Below, in pieces: positions 1 through 7,753 of a DNA stretch of 38,726 nucleotides. The position numbers and the translations under genes are program-made. The notes under the pieces were generated by a model, which was not told the DNA's origin, ran no database searches, and was given only the letters and a program-made list of their open reading frames with translations. Numbering within the stretch: position 1 is the stretch's first letter; each line of letters starts with the position of its first letter. Origin of the DNA: Natronohydrobacter sp. (lineage in GTDB: Bacteria; Pseudomonadota; Alphaproteobacteria; Rhodobacterales; Rhodobacteraceae); NCBI GenBank assembly GCA_020832555.1, contig JAFIEM010000024.1, forward strand, positions 1 to 38,726. The letters run 5' to 3'.

Positions 1-557
1 TCAAGGCGCAGACTGGCATAGAGCACATGATTGCGCCAGCGCCCGTTGATCTGCAGATAGCTTTGCGCAACGCCCTCATATTTGAACCCGGCCCGTTCCA
101 GCACCGCGCGCGAGGCTTCATTCTCGGGCAGGCAGGCGGCTTCGATCCGCGACAGATCCATCACGGTAAAGGCGTGATGCACGATCACGCCGATGGCTTC
201 ACGCATATAGCCCTGCCGCGCATAGGGGGCACCAACCCAATAGCCCAGCGTCCCCGCCTGCGCCGGGCCGCGCCGGATATTGTCAAGCGTGATCGCCCCC
301 ACCAGCGCCTCGTCATCGCGACGGAAGATAAACAGCGGCAGCGCCGTGTCGGCCTTGTAACAGCGCGTGGCCCAGCTGACGCGGTTGGTGAAAGCGCGGC
401 GCGTCAGGTGATCATCCGACCAGGTGGGTTCCCACGGCGTCAGAAACCCCGCCGACTGGCGGCGCAGATCGGACCATGCCCGGAAATCACTATGCTGCGG
501 CAAGCGCAGGTAGAGGCGCTCGGCCTCAAGCCGCAGCTTCCCGCGCAGTCCCAGCAT
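1..557 (-). CDS. GNAT N-acetyltransferase, RimJ/RimL type (C-terminus off window)
   Basis: Read on the minus strand, an ATG at 557 opens a frame of 185 visible codons that runs off the left edge without a stop. The translation has features of RimJ/RimL-type GNATs: an N-terminal ERLYLRLP strand, the central GYWVGAPYARQGYMREA segment that resembles the acetyl-CoA binding motif, and the late block ENEASRAVLERAGFKYEG. These enzymes acetylate protein N-termini (ribosomal proteins in the named members) or small amines; the substrate here cannot be told. The ATG overlaps the TGA of the upstream M16 peptidase gene as ATGA, so the two are probably translationally coupled. RimJ of E. coli is about 194 aa, so only a few residues are likely missing. 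Confidence 0.88.
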   Translation of the reverse strand, partial: MLGLRGKLRLEAERLYLRLPQHSDFRAWSDLRRQSAGFLTPWEPTWSDDHLTRRAFTNRVSWATRCYKADTALPLFIFRRDDEALVGAITLDNIRRGPAQAGTLGYWVGAPYARQGYMREAIGVIVHHAFTVMDLSRIEAACLPENEASRAVLERAGFKYEGVAQSYLQINGRWRNHVLYASLRL

Positions 558-1819
558 CAGGCGGCCAGCCTTTCGCTCAGATGCAGCAGGCGCGGTGCGC
601 GGCTGATCGGGCCATAGAGCGCCAGGGCCATGCGGCTTTGACCGAGCAGATCCTGCGCATGGGCACGCACGCCCTGCATGTTCACAGCATCAATCCGCGC
701 AATCGCTTCGGACAGATCCGGCACGCGGCCCCAGATCGACAAAAGCTTCGCCAGACGTTCAGCGCGCGAGGACGGGCTTTCCAGCCCCATCAGCAGCCCG
801 GCCTTCATCTGCGCGCAGGCGCGGGCGACTTCGGCCTCGGACATATCTTCGGCCGCGCGTTTCAATTCGTCGATGGTCAGTTCCGCCAGTTCGCCCACTT
901 CCTCCGCGCCGGTGCCGGCATAGATCGTGATCATGCCCGTGTCGAAATAGGCGCCCGACTGCGCAAACACCGTGTAGCACAGCCCGCGATCTTCGCGCAG
1001 GCGTTGAAACAAGCGCGAGGACATGCCTCCGCCAAGCGCATTGGCGAAGACCTGTGAGGTGTAGAAATCTTCTGATCGATAGTCTGGCGCTTCGAGCGCA
1101 AGCGCGAAATGCGCCTGTTCCAGCGAGCGATCTTCGCGCCTTTCGCCATTGTGAAAGCGGGCGGCTTCGGTCTGCAAGGCGGGTTTGGGCGCCAGGCTGC
1201 CGAAATTTGCCTCTGCCATGCGCACCAGCGCGTCGTGATCGACCGCCCCTGCCGCAGCAAGAATCATCTGACCGGGGCCGTAGTGATCGCCCACGAAGCG
1301 GCGCAGATCGCTTTCGGAAAAGCTGGAAACCTGTGCCGAAGGGCCAAGGATCGAGCGCCCGATGGGCTGGGACGGATAGGCCGTTTCCTGCAACCAGTCG
1401 AAGATGATGTCATCGGGCGTGTCCAGCGCCTGCCCGATTTCCTGCAGGATCACACCGCGCTCGACTTCGATCTCGCGGGGCTCAAAGGCCGGGTTCAGCA
1501 CGATATCGGCCAGCACATCGAGCGCCAGCGCCACATCGGGTTTGAGGACGCGCGCGTAATAGGCGGTCATCTCGCGCGAGGTATAGGCGTTGATATAGCC
1601 GCCCACATCCTCGATTTCCTCGGCGATCTGCAAGGCGCTGCGCTTTGCCGTGCCCTTGAAGGCCATATGTTCGAGGAAATGCGCGACTCCGTTCTGATCT
1701 TCGGCCTCGTGGCGCGCGCCCGCTTCGATCCAGATGCCAACGGTCGCCGATTGCAGCGAGGGCATGTGTTCCGAGACGATACGAAAGCCGTTGGGCAGCG
1801 TCGTGACCTGAACGCTCAT
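557..1819 (-). CDS. M16 family zinc peptidase (processing-peptidase-like)
   Basis: The 420-aa protein carries the inverted zinc motif HFLEH at residues 47-51 (H47, E50 and H51), followed 76 residues later by E127 in ERGVILQEI. This is the HxxEH-x(about 76)-E signature of pitrilysin/M16 enzymes. The length fits the single-unit M16B type related to mitochondrial processing peptidase beta, which forms a clamshell around unfolded peptides. No signal peptide is visible, so it is probably cytoplasmic. The start overlaps the thrC stop and its stop overlaps the GNAT start, both as ATGA, so it sits inside a tightly coupled thrC-M16-GNAT unit. Its natural substrate is unknown. Confidence 0.95.
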   Translation of the reverse strand: MSVQVTTLPNGFRIVSEHMPSLQSATVGIWIEAGARHEAEDQNGVAHFLEHMAFKGTAKRSALQIAEEIEDVGGYINAYTSREMTAYYARVLKPDVALALDVLADIVLNPAFEPREIEVERGVILQEIGQALDTPDDIIFDWLQETAYPSQPIGRSILGPSAQVSSFSESDLRRFVGDHYGPGQMILAAAGAVDHDALVRMAEANFGSLAPKPALQTEAARFHNGERREDRSLEQAHFALALEAPDYRSEDFYTSQVFANALGGGMSSRLFQRLREDRGLCYTVFAQSGAYFDTGMITIYAGTGAEEVGELAELTIDELKRAAEDMSEAEVARACAQMKAGLLMGLESPSSRAERLAKLLSIWGRVPDLSEAIARIDAVNMQGVRAHAQDLLGQSRMALALYGPISRAPRLLHLSERLAA

Positions 1820-3204
1820 GCGCGGATCGCCCCGCGGATATGGGCTTCCAGCGCCGTCAGATCGCCCGGCAGGCGTGTCACGCGTTCCGGGCGGTCGAAG
1901 AGGTCCGCCATGCGTTCGGGCAAGGCCGGGCGCGTGCCCGTCGCGGCTTCGACGGCATCGGGGAATTTCGCGGGATGGGCGGTCGCGAGTGTGATCATCG
2001 GCGTGGCGGAGAGATACGATTCGGCGACATGCGCGCCCACAGCGCTATGCGGGCAGAGCACTTCGGCGGTCTCGCGCGCCAGACGGGTGATCGTGGCCAA
2101 GGTTTCTTCCTCTGAACAGCGCCCCGAGGCGAAAGCCTCGCGCAGAAATTCCAGCGCGCCCTGGCTGATCTGAAAGCCACCGGTGGATTTCAGCTCGTCC
2201 ATGACCTGCGCCACGGCCGATCCGTCGCGCCCGTAAGCATCAAACAGCACGCGCTCGAAATTGGAACTGACCTGAATATCCATCGAGGGGCTGATCGAGG
2301 GTTTCACCCCATCGGTGACATAGCCGCCCGAGGACAGCGCGCGGTGCAGAATGTCATTCTGGTTGGTGGCCACCACCAGCTTTTCGATGGGCAGTCCCAT
2401 CGCACGGGCGATATAGCCTGCGAAAATGTCACCGAAATTGCCAGTGGGCACCGTGAAGCTGACCGGGCGGTGCGGGGCGCCAAGCGCAACTGCCGAGGAG
2501 AAGAAATAGACCACCTGCGCCAGAACGCGCGCCCAGTTGATCGAATTGACGCCCGCCAGACGCACCTCGTCGCGGAAGGTGAAATCGTTGAACATATCCT
2601 TGACCAGCGCCTGGCAGGTGTCGAAATCGCCGTCAATCGCCAGTGCATGGACATTGGCATCATCGGGCGTGGTCATCTGGCGGCGCTGCACGTCCGACAC
2701 GCGGCCATGCGGGTAGAGGATGAACACATCGACATTTTCCAGCCCGCGAAACGCCTCGATCGCCGCTGACCCGGTATCGCCCGAGGTTGCGCCGACGATG
2801 GTCACGCGCTCGCCCGACCGCGCAAGAGCGGCCTGAAACAACTGGCCGATCAGTTGCATCGCGAAATCCTTGAACGCGAGCGTCGGGCCGTGGAACAGTT
2901 CGAGCAGGAAGTGATTGGAGGCGAGTTGCTTGAGCGGGGCGCGGGCGGGATGACCGAAACCGGCATAGGCTTTGGCGATCAGGGCGCGGAATGCATCGTC
3001 ATCAAACGTGTCGCCGATATAGGGGCGCATGATGACATAGGCCTGCTCTTCATAGCTCAGCCCCGCAAGTGCTGCGATTTCGCCTTGCGTCATGGGCGGC
3101 ACATGCTCGGGCAGATAGAGCCCCCCGTCACGGGCCAGACCCGTCAGCATGGTGGCCTCGAAGTTCAGAACCGGGGCAGCCCCGCGCGTGGAAATATATT
3201 GCAT
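1816..3204 (-). CDS. thrC: Threonine synthase
   Basis: Threonine synthase converts O-phosphohomoserine to threonine with pyridoxal phosphate, the last step of threonine synthesis. The 462-aa protein begins MQYISTRG, a typical start for the long bacterial form. It has the PLP-lysine motif GPTLAFKDF with K112, and GATSGDTGSAA, which matches the phosphate-binding loop. The frame is open 30 codons further upstream, but that extension lies inside surf1. The ATG at 3204 has the family N-terminus and a purine-rich stretch (AAGGGCAAG) just ahead. It follows surf1 by 14 bases and overlaps the M16 peptidase gene by 4 bases, so it is probably cotranscribed with both. Confidence 0.97.
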   Translation of the reverse strand: MQYISTRGAAPVLNFEATMLTGLARDGGLYLPEHVPPMTQGEIAALAGLSYEEQAYVIMRPYIGDTFDDDAFRALIAKAYAGFGHPARAPLKQLASNHFLLELFHGPTLAFKDFAMQLIGQLFQAALARSGERVTIVGATSGDTGSAAIEAFRGLENVDVFILYPHGRVSDVQRRQMTTPDDANVHALAIDGDFDTCQALVKDMFNDFTFRDEVRLAGVNSINWARVLAQVVYFFSSAVALGAPHRPVSFTVPTGNFGDIFAGYIARAMGLPIEKLVVATNQNDILHRALSSGGYVTDGVKPSISPSMDIQVSSNFERVLFDAYGRDGSAVAQVMDELKSTGGFQISQGALEFLREAFASGRCSEEETLATITRLARETAEVLCPHSAVGAHVAESYLSATPMITLATAHPAKFPDAVEAATGTRPALPERMADLFDRPERVTRLPGDLTALEAHIRGAIRA

Positions 3205-3218
3205 CTTGCCCTTGATCC

Positions 3219-3902
3219 CTAGTCGCGTCGCGTTCTGATACGCCACAGAAAGAAAACTGTCATCCCCGCCCATGCCATTGCCATCAAAAACCACTGGACC
3301 GCATAGCCCAGATGCGGGTCGGGGATTGAAACCTGATAGACCGGAACCGGGGTTATGCCGCCCGCCGCAGGGTCAGAGGCGCGCAACACCAGCAGCAGGG
3401 GTTCCGTGTCCAGAAGTGCCGCCATCTGGTCCACGTCGCGCCCGAAGGCCAGATTGCGCGTCGCATCATAAGGGGGCGTGTGGCGGTTGATGTCGCGCGG
3501 CCAGTGCAGGTTGCCGATCAGTCGGGCGTCGTGACTTTCGCCCAAGTCCAGACCGGCGCGCGCCACTTCGGGCAGAAAGCCCCGCTCGACGAGGATGCGC
3601 CGCCCCTCCAGTGTTTCGAAGGCCTGCACCAGATGAAAGCCGGGGCCCTGGGCTTTCTGCGCGGACAGCACGAAGACATGGCCCGGCAGGAAATACCCTT
3701 CGGTCTGCACCGGCAAATAGCGATGCGCCTCGGCCTCCGGCATTGCGGGCAGCTCACTCGGCGGCTCAAAGATCCGCATTTCCATCTCGGAAATCAGCGC
3801 GGCTTTCTGCCCGGCACGGTCCAGTTGCCACAGGCCCAGAGACACAAGGATCGCTGTGCCCAGCATTCCGAACAGGGCTGGAATGATCATGCGGCGCAGC
3901 AT
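3219..3902 (-). CDS. surf1: SURF1 family cytochrome oxidase assembly protein
   Basis: SURF1 helps insert heme a into subunit I of aa3 oxidase. The 227-aa protein has the expected layout: an N-terminal membrane helix ending in LGLWQLDRAGQKAALI (family pattern GxWQxxRxxxK), a periplasmic domain with VERGFLP, and a C-terminal helix introduced by HLGYAVQWFLMAMA. The start chosen (3902) has a good ribosome site, AAGGAG, 5 bases upstream; an upstream ATG at 3959 would add 19 polar residues and lacks one. It follows ctaE across two hairpins, one with a T-rich flank, so its expression may be lower than that of the structural subunits. thrC begins 14 bases after its stop. Confidence 0.93.
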   Translation of the reverse strand: MLRRMIIPALFGMLGTAILVSLGLWQLDRAGQKAALISEMEMRIFEPPSELPAMPEAEAHRYLPVQTEGYFLPGHVFVLSAQKAQGPGFHLVQAFETLEGRRILVERGFLPEVARAGLDLGESHDARLIGNLHWPRDINRHTPPYDATRNLAFGRDVDQMAALLDTEPLLLVLRASDPAAGGITPVPVYQVSIPDPHLGYAVQWFLMAMAWAGMTVFFLWRIRTRRD

Positions 3903-3932
3903 GGATGCTCCTTGCCTTTCCAAACGCAAAAC

Positions 3933-3985
3933 GCGCACCAGCGGGTGCGCGCCTGTCATGCCGCGCGCCCTGCTGGGGCACGCGG
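3933..3985 (-). terminator. Two hairpins between ctaE and surf1, the second terminator-like
   Basis: On the minus strand after the ctaE stop there are two strong hairpins. The first (3961-3985) has 10-bp arms CCGCGTGCCC/GGGCGCGCGG with a CAGCA loop and one G-U pair. The second (3933-3950) has 7-bp arms GCGCACC/GGTGCGC with a 4-base loop, followed by GTTTTGCGTTT. The second looks like a weak or leaky intrinsic terminator that would separate subunit III from surf1-thrC. The T run is short, so read-through is likely. Confidence 0.55.
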
Positions 3986-3998
3986 CGGGTTCGAGGGT

Positions 3999-4802
3999 TT
4001 ACATGCCCCAGATATAGACCGCGAAGAACAGGAACAGCCAGACGACATCGACGAAATGCCAGTACCAGGCTGCGGCTTCAAAGCCCACATGGCGCTCTGC
4101 GGTGAAATGGCCCGCGCGCACCCGGAACCAGCAGACTGCCAGGAAAATCGTGCCGATGATGACGTGGAAGCCGTGGAAGCCTGTCGCCATGAAGAAATTC
4201 GCGAAGAACACGTCACCACCGAAAGTGTAGCCGCGCTGGGTGATCAGGTAGACATATTCATAGGCCTGCAAGCACGTGAAGGCGATGCCAAGCAGAATAC
4301 CGATCAAGAGACCATTCGCAACGTTCTTGCGCGACCCGCCATGCACCAGTTCATGGTGCGCCCATGTCACGGCGCAACCCGACAGCAGCAGGACCAGCGT
4401 GTTGATCAGCGGCAGGTCAAAAGCGTTGATCGCGTAAATCGCGGGCTGGACATACTCTGTTCCGACATAGGTATACATCGGATACATGGCATGCTTGAAG
4501 AAGCTCCAGAACCATGCGGCAAAGAACATCACCTCGGACAGTATAAAGAGGATGAAGCCGTAGCGCAGGCCGATCACCACGACAGGGGTGTGATCGCCCT
4601 GATGGGATTCGATCACCATCTCCTTCCACCATTCGAACATCACATAGAGCACACCGGCGAGGCCGATGAGGAACATCCATGGGCCGCTGTCTTTCATCCA
4701 CAACACGGCGCCGAACAGCATGACGAAAGCTGAAACCGCGCCGATAAATGGCCAGATCGACGGGGGCAGGACGTGGTAATCGTGGTTCTTGGCGTTGGCC
4801 AT
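3999..4802 (-). CDS. ctaE: Cytochrome c oxidase subunit III
   Basis: This is the third core subunit of the aa3-type, proton-pumping terminal oxidase of the inner membrane. The 267-aa protein starts [18 protein letters not shown] and has the seven membrane helices of the family. Recognisable blocks are [15 protein letters not shown], with the conserved acidic residue in the third helix, and the histidine-rich [14 protein letters not shown] near the end. The ending [16 protein letters not shown] is also typical. It stands 43 bases after ctaG. Subunit I (ctaD) is not in the window, as in Paracoccus and Rhodobacter, where it lies elsewhere on the chromosome. Confidence 0.98.
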   Translation of the reverse strand: MANAKNHDYHVLPPSIWPFIGAVSAFVMLFGAVLWMKDSGPWMFLIGLAGVLYVMFEWWKEMVIESHQGDHTPVVVIGLRYGFILFILSEVMFFAAWFWSFFKHAMYPMYTYVGTEYVQPAIYAINAFDLPLINTLVLLLSGCAVTWAHHELVHGGSRKNVANGLLIGILLGIAFTCLQAYEYVYLITQRGYTFGGDVFFANFFMATGFHGFHVIIGTIFLAVCWFRVRAGHFTAERHVGFEAAAWYWHFVDVVWLFLFFAVYIWGM

Positions 4803-4845
4803 GGTGTTCAGTTCCCTCAGGCTATGCTCGGTTCTATGCGCGAGT

Positions 4846-5427
4846 TCAGTTTGTCATGGCGGGTTCCGGGGCGACATAATCGGCCGGAATATCCGTGGGA
4901 TGGAAAGTATAGGACAGGGTGATCGTGTGGATGTCACGCGCGTCACGATTGCGCAGGATATCGGGGTCCACGAAATAGGTCACGGGCATCAGGACGGTTT
5001 CGCCGGGTTGCAGCACCTGCAACTCGAAGCAGAAACAATCGATCTTGGTGAAATACCGGCCTGCATCATAAGGCGAGACATTATAGCTGGCCGTCCCTGC
5101 AATGGGTTCATCGGTCGGGTTATGCGCCTCATAGAACGCCAGACCAACCTCGCCAAGCCGGATCTCGTGCACGCGATCCACAGGTTTGAAGGTCCAGGGG
5201 AAGTCCCGCGCCACCGAGGCGTCAAACCGGATGCGCATCGTCTGGTCGAGCACCACGCCCGGAGCCGCAGAGGCCGTGTTGGTCGTACCGCCATAACCAG
5301 TCACGCGGCAGAACAGATCGTAGAGCGGCACCGCGGCCCAGCCCATGCCAAACATGAAGGCAACAACTGCGGTTGCCTGTACTGTGGTTTTCTGAATGCC
5401 ATTCAGGCGTTGCCAGGAAGCGATCAT
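4846..5427 (-). CDS. ctaG: Cytochrome c oxidase copper chaperone CtaG/Cox11
   Basis: CtaG (Cox11) delivers copper to the CuB site of oxidase subunit I from the periplasmic face. The 193-aa protein has one N-terminal membrane helix (about residues 15-37), then [17 protein letters not shown] with the conserved membrane-proximal C40, and the copper motif CFCF at 131-134 (C131, C133). The rest is the immunoglobulin-like periplasmic domain. The length is normal for the family. Its start overlaps the stop of the 66-aa membrane protein gene (ATGA), placing it in the same transcript as ctaB and ctaE. Confidence 0.97.
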   Translation of the reverse strand: MIASWQRLNGIQKTTVQATAVVAFMFGMGWAAVPLYDLFCRVTGYGGTTNTASAAPGVVLDQTMRIRFDASVARDFPWTFKPVDRVHEIRLGEVGLAFYEAHNPTDEPIAGTASYNVSPYDAGRYFTKIDCFCFELQVLQPGETVLMPVTYFVDPDILRNRDARDIHTITLSYTFHPTDIPADYVAPEPAMTN

Positions 5428-5624
5428 CTTTGCTGGAACCTCACGTGATCAGGGTCGAGCGACGGGCGATAGGAATGGTCGAAGGCCTGCAGGGCCGCGC
5501 CGCCCGAGACCTTGGCAATGGTCAGGCCAAAGACGAGCGCGATGAACAAGGCCAGCACCACTGCCAGCCCGACATTGCGGCCAGAGCGGCGCTTGTGCAG
5601 GTCATGTTCGCGGGTAATGGCCAT
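5424..5624 (-). CDS. Small single-span membrane protein of the cta cluster
   Basis: This encodes 66 aa. The basic N-terminus (HDLHKRRSGRN) is followed by one hydrophobic helix (about residues 19-38) and a short polar tail, so it is probably an inner-membrane protein with the tail outside. Its start shares one base with the ctaB stop and its stop overlaps the ctaG start, so translation is tightly coupled to both. Comparable small ORFs lie between ctaB and ctaG in related alphaproteobacteria. A role in oxidase assembly or stability is inferred from position only; no catalytic or metal-binding motif is visible. Confidence 0.85.
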   Translation of the reverse strand: MAITREHDLHKRRSGRNVGLAVVLALFIALVFGLTIAKVSGGAALQAFDHSYRPSLDPDHVRFQQR

Positions 5625-6598
5625 CAGAAGACCTCCAGAATCTTGAACTGCGCCGCGAAAGCCGCATAGGCGGGCAGGTTTGCAAGTGCGGCTTCGGCCA
5701 GAATGGCGACGAAATGCAGGAAGAGATAGGCCAGCGAGAAGCGGAAGACGCGTTTCTCGGTCGCGTAGCCATCGGCTTCGGCCCGTGCCTCATCCCGCCG
5801 CCAGATCGCGACCGCGCCTTGCAGGAACATCAGGTTGAGCACCAGCGCCAGCGCCAGATAGACCGGCCCGCCGATCGAGGTCAGCCCTGCGGCCAGCGCG
5901 AAAGGCACGAGCGCAATCGTGTAGACAAGGATATGCGCGCGCGTGACCTTGCGGCCATGGGTGACGGTCAGCATCGGCACATTGGCCTTGTGGTAGTCGG
6001 ATTTCATGAACAGCGCCAATGCCCAGAAATGCGGCGGCGTCCACATGAAGATCAGGAGGAACATCAGGCAGGCTTCAAGGCTGATCGAACCCGTCACCGC
6101 CACCCAGCCGATCAGCGGCGGGAAGGCCCCGGCAGCACCGCCGATGACGATATTCTGCGGCGTGGCGCGCTTGAGCCACATAGAATAGATCACGGCGTAG
6201 AAGAAGATGGTGAAGGCCAGAAGAAAGCCCGCCAGCGCATTGGTCGCGAGCCAGAGCATGATCACGGACAGGCCGGACAGGGCGACGCCCAGACCCAGCG
6301 CCTCGCCCGGTGCGACCTTGCCTGCCGGGATCGGGCGGCCAGAGGTGCGCTTCATCACCTGATCAATATCAGCATCCCACCACATGTTCAGCGCGCCCGA
6401 GGCCCCTGCCCCAAGTGCGATAAAGATGATCGCGGCCAAGGCCTCGACCGGGTGCAGGCTGCCGGGAGCAACCAGAAGCCCGACCAGCGCAGTGAACACC
6501 ACCAGCGACATCACACGCGGCTTGAGCAGCGCCACATAGTCGCCGAAGCTGCCCTCGCCGGGGGTCGCGTAGGTAATATCTGTGCGCAGGTCAGTCAT
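5624..6598 (-). CDS. ctaB: Protoheme IX farnesyltransferase (heme o synthase)
   Basis: CtaB attaches a farnesyl group to protoheme, giving heme o, the precursor of the heme a used by aa3 oxidase. The 324-aa protein is a polytopic UbiA-family prenyltransferase. The first aspartate-rich motif is NMWWDADIDQVMKRT, with N71, D75 and D79, followed by GRPIPAG. The second conserved region is SDYHKANVPMLTV. About nine hydrophobic segments can be drawn. It is followed at once by the small membrane protein gene and preceded by ctaC at 54 bases, with a hairpin between that may set relative expression. Confidence 0.97.
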   Translation of the reverse strand: MTDLRTDITYATPGEGSFGDYVALLKPRVMSLVVFTALVGLLVAPGSLHPVEALAAIIFIALGAGASGALNMWWDADIDQVMKRTSGRPIPAGKVAPGEALGLGVALSGLSVIMLWLATNALAGFLLAFTIFFYAVIYSMWLKRATPQNIVIGGAAGAFPPLIGWVAVTGSISLEACLMFLLIFMWTPPHFWALALFMKSDYHKANVPMLTVTHGRKVTRAHILVYTIALVPFALAAGLTSIGGPVYLALALVLNLMFLQGAVAIWRRDEARAEADGYATEKRVFRFSLAYLFLHFVAILAEAALANLPAYAAFAAQFKILEVF

Positions 6599-6624
6599 GA
6601 TTTCGTCCGGTCTGGTCTTGCGGT

Positions 6625-6645
6625 GACAGGGCGTGACACCCTGTC
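6625..6645 (-). other. Hairpin in the ctaC-ctaB spacer
   Basis: The arms GACAGGG and CCCTGTC form a perfect 7-bp stem with a 7-base loop, inside the 54-base gap between ctaC and ctaB. No T run follows, so it is not a classic terminator. It could stabilise the ctaC message or damp read-through, which would fit a need for more structural subunit II than of the enzyme CtaB. That role is inferred. Confidence 0.4.
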
Positions 6646-6652
6646 GGCTGGA

Positions 6653-7528
6653 TCAGTTGGCCGCGGCCAGTTGCGTGGCGGTTTCCATCCATGCGGGTGC
6701 ATTGGCAAACTCTGCGCCCTGACGCTCAAGCCATGCAATATACTCTGCCTCGCTGACCACTTTCACAGTGATCGGCATGTAGGCATGTGCAATGCCGCAC
6801 AGCTCCGAGCACTGGCCAAAATAAATGCCCTCTTCTTCTGCATTGAACCAAAGCTCTGCAAGGCGACCGGGAACGCCGTCCTGCTTCACGCCGAATGCCG
6901 GGATGGTCCAGGCATGGATCACGTCCGCCGCAGTGACCTGCAGCACGATATTCTTGCCGACAGGCACGACCATCGCGGTATCGGTTGCCAGAAGATAAAG
7001 CTCGTCGGAATAGCCGTAATCAGCCAATTCGTCGCGTTCCAGCATGAATTGCGAGAATTCTACGCCATGATCGACATATTCATAGCCCCAGTACCACTGA
7101 TACCCCGTCACCTTGATGGTCACATCGGCTTCCGGCATGATCTGCTGGTGACGCAGCGCCGGAAAGGTGAACAGCGCGATGAACAACAGGATCAGCGCAG
7201 GCACCACGGTCCAGGCCACTTCGAGCGGTGTGTTATGGGTGAATTTCGCCGGCTCCGGGTTGGCCTTGCGGTTGTGGAAGATGATTACCCAGATCAGCAG
7301 GCCGGTCACGAAAATCGTGATCGGTGTGATGATCCAGAGCAGCAGATTGTCCAGAAACACCACTTCGCGCGCCAGCGCGGTGTAGGGGGTCTGCAACGCG
7401 ATTCCGTCCTGGATCGGCGCACCCAGCACAGGCAGTTGCGGCAACAGGTCATCCGCAGCCGCCTGAAGGGCGGTCATTCCGCCAAAAAGGGCCGCGGTCA
7501 ATGAGGAAAGGGCTTTGGACAGTCGCAT
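6653..7528 (-). CDS. ctaC: Cytochrome c oxidase subunit II
   Basis: Subunit II accepts electrons from cytochrome c through its dinuclear CuA centre. The 291-aa precursor has a signal peptide ending near AAADD (residues 23-27), two membrane helices (about 61-84 and 103-124), the aromatic electron-entry motif GYQWYWGYEY, and a complete CuA ligand set: H205, C240, E242 (backbone), C244, H248 and M251 in the block GQCSELCGIAHAYM. It is the first gene of the cta run. The start lies 156 bases from an FNR-type box in the divergent control region shared with tldD. Confidence 0.98.
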   Translation of the reverse strand: MRLSKALSSLTAALFGGMTALQAAADDLLPQLPVLGAPIQDGIALQTPYTALAREVVFLDNLLLWIITPITIFVTGLLIWVIIFHNRKANPEPAKFTHNTPLEVAWTVVPALILLFIALFTFPALRHQQIMPEADVTIKVTGYQWYWGYEYVDHGVEFSQFMLERDELADYGYSDELYLLATDTAMVVPVGKNIVLQVTAADVIHAWTIPAFGVKQDGVPGRLAELWFNAEEEGIYFGQCSELCGIAHAYMPITVKVVSEAEYIAWLERQGAEFANAPAWMETATQLAAAN

Positions 7529-7634
7529 CTTCGGTTCCCGTTTTGCGCGGCGCGTTACCGCATTATCATCCGGGTGCCATCACAGCCTGACCGGCATGCG
7601 ATGGAATCCCGTTGAGCTTTGTGCTCGTAAAACC

Positions 7635-7640
7635 ATATTA
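7635..7640 (-). promoter_or_regulatory. Possible -10 element for ctaC
   Basis: Read on the minus strand this hexamer is TAATAT, five of six matches to the sigma-70 -10 consensus. No good -35 element stands at the normal distance, which suits an activator-dependent promoter. With a start about 7 bases downstream, the FNR box centre at 7691.5 would lie near -63, close to the -61.5 position used by FNR-type activators. This is inference from spacing alone. Confidence 0.3.
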
Positions 7641-7724
7641 CACATGTCAGAACAAGCAAAACCGATGCGACACATTGCCATTTGTTGATCTGTATCAAGG
7701 ACAGCAGGGCTGACCTGACATGTG
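7641..7724. repeat. 10-bp inverted repeat around the FNR box
   Basis: CACATGTCAG at 7641-7650 and CTGACATGTG at 7715-7724 are exact reverse complements. The centre of the pair (about 7682) lies near the FNR box at 7685-7698. Each arm contains the palindrome ACATGT, so each could itself be a dimer site. It may be a second regulator's site or a looping element; no known regulator was recognised. Confidence 0.5.
7685..7698. promoter_or_regulatory. FNR/FnrL-type binding site
   Basis: The sequence TTGATCTGTATCAA is an exact match to the FNR consensus TTGAT-N4-ATCAA. It sits between the divergent ctaC and tldD genes, 56 bases from the tldD ATG and 157 bases from the ctaC ATG. FnrL is the oxygen-responsive iron-sulphur regulator of Rhodobacteraceae, so this is a plausible link between oxygen and expression of the high-oxygen oxidase. 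Which gene it controls, and whether it activates or represses, cannot be told from sequence. Confidence 0.8.
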
Positions 7725-7753
7725 GCGCATCGAAACTCTGAAAGGCCACAGGC

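Noticed and set aside
1109..2173. A 354-codon open frame on the plus strand across the M16-thrC junction
   Set aside because: It spans two coupled minus-strand genes and has no domain features; an antisense shadow in GC-rich DNA.
5714..7504. A 596-codon open frame on the plus strand opposite ctaB and ctaC
   Set aside because: The minus strand encodes two well-known oxidase proteins with intact motifs. The long opposite frame reflects the high GC content and has no recognisable domain.
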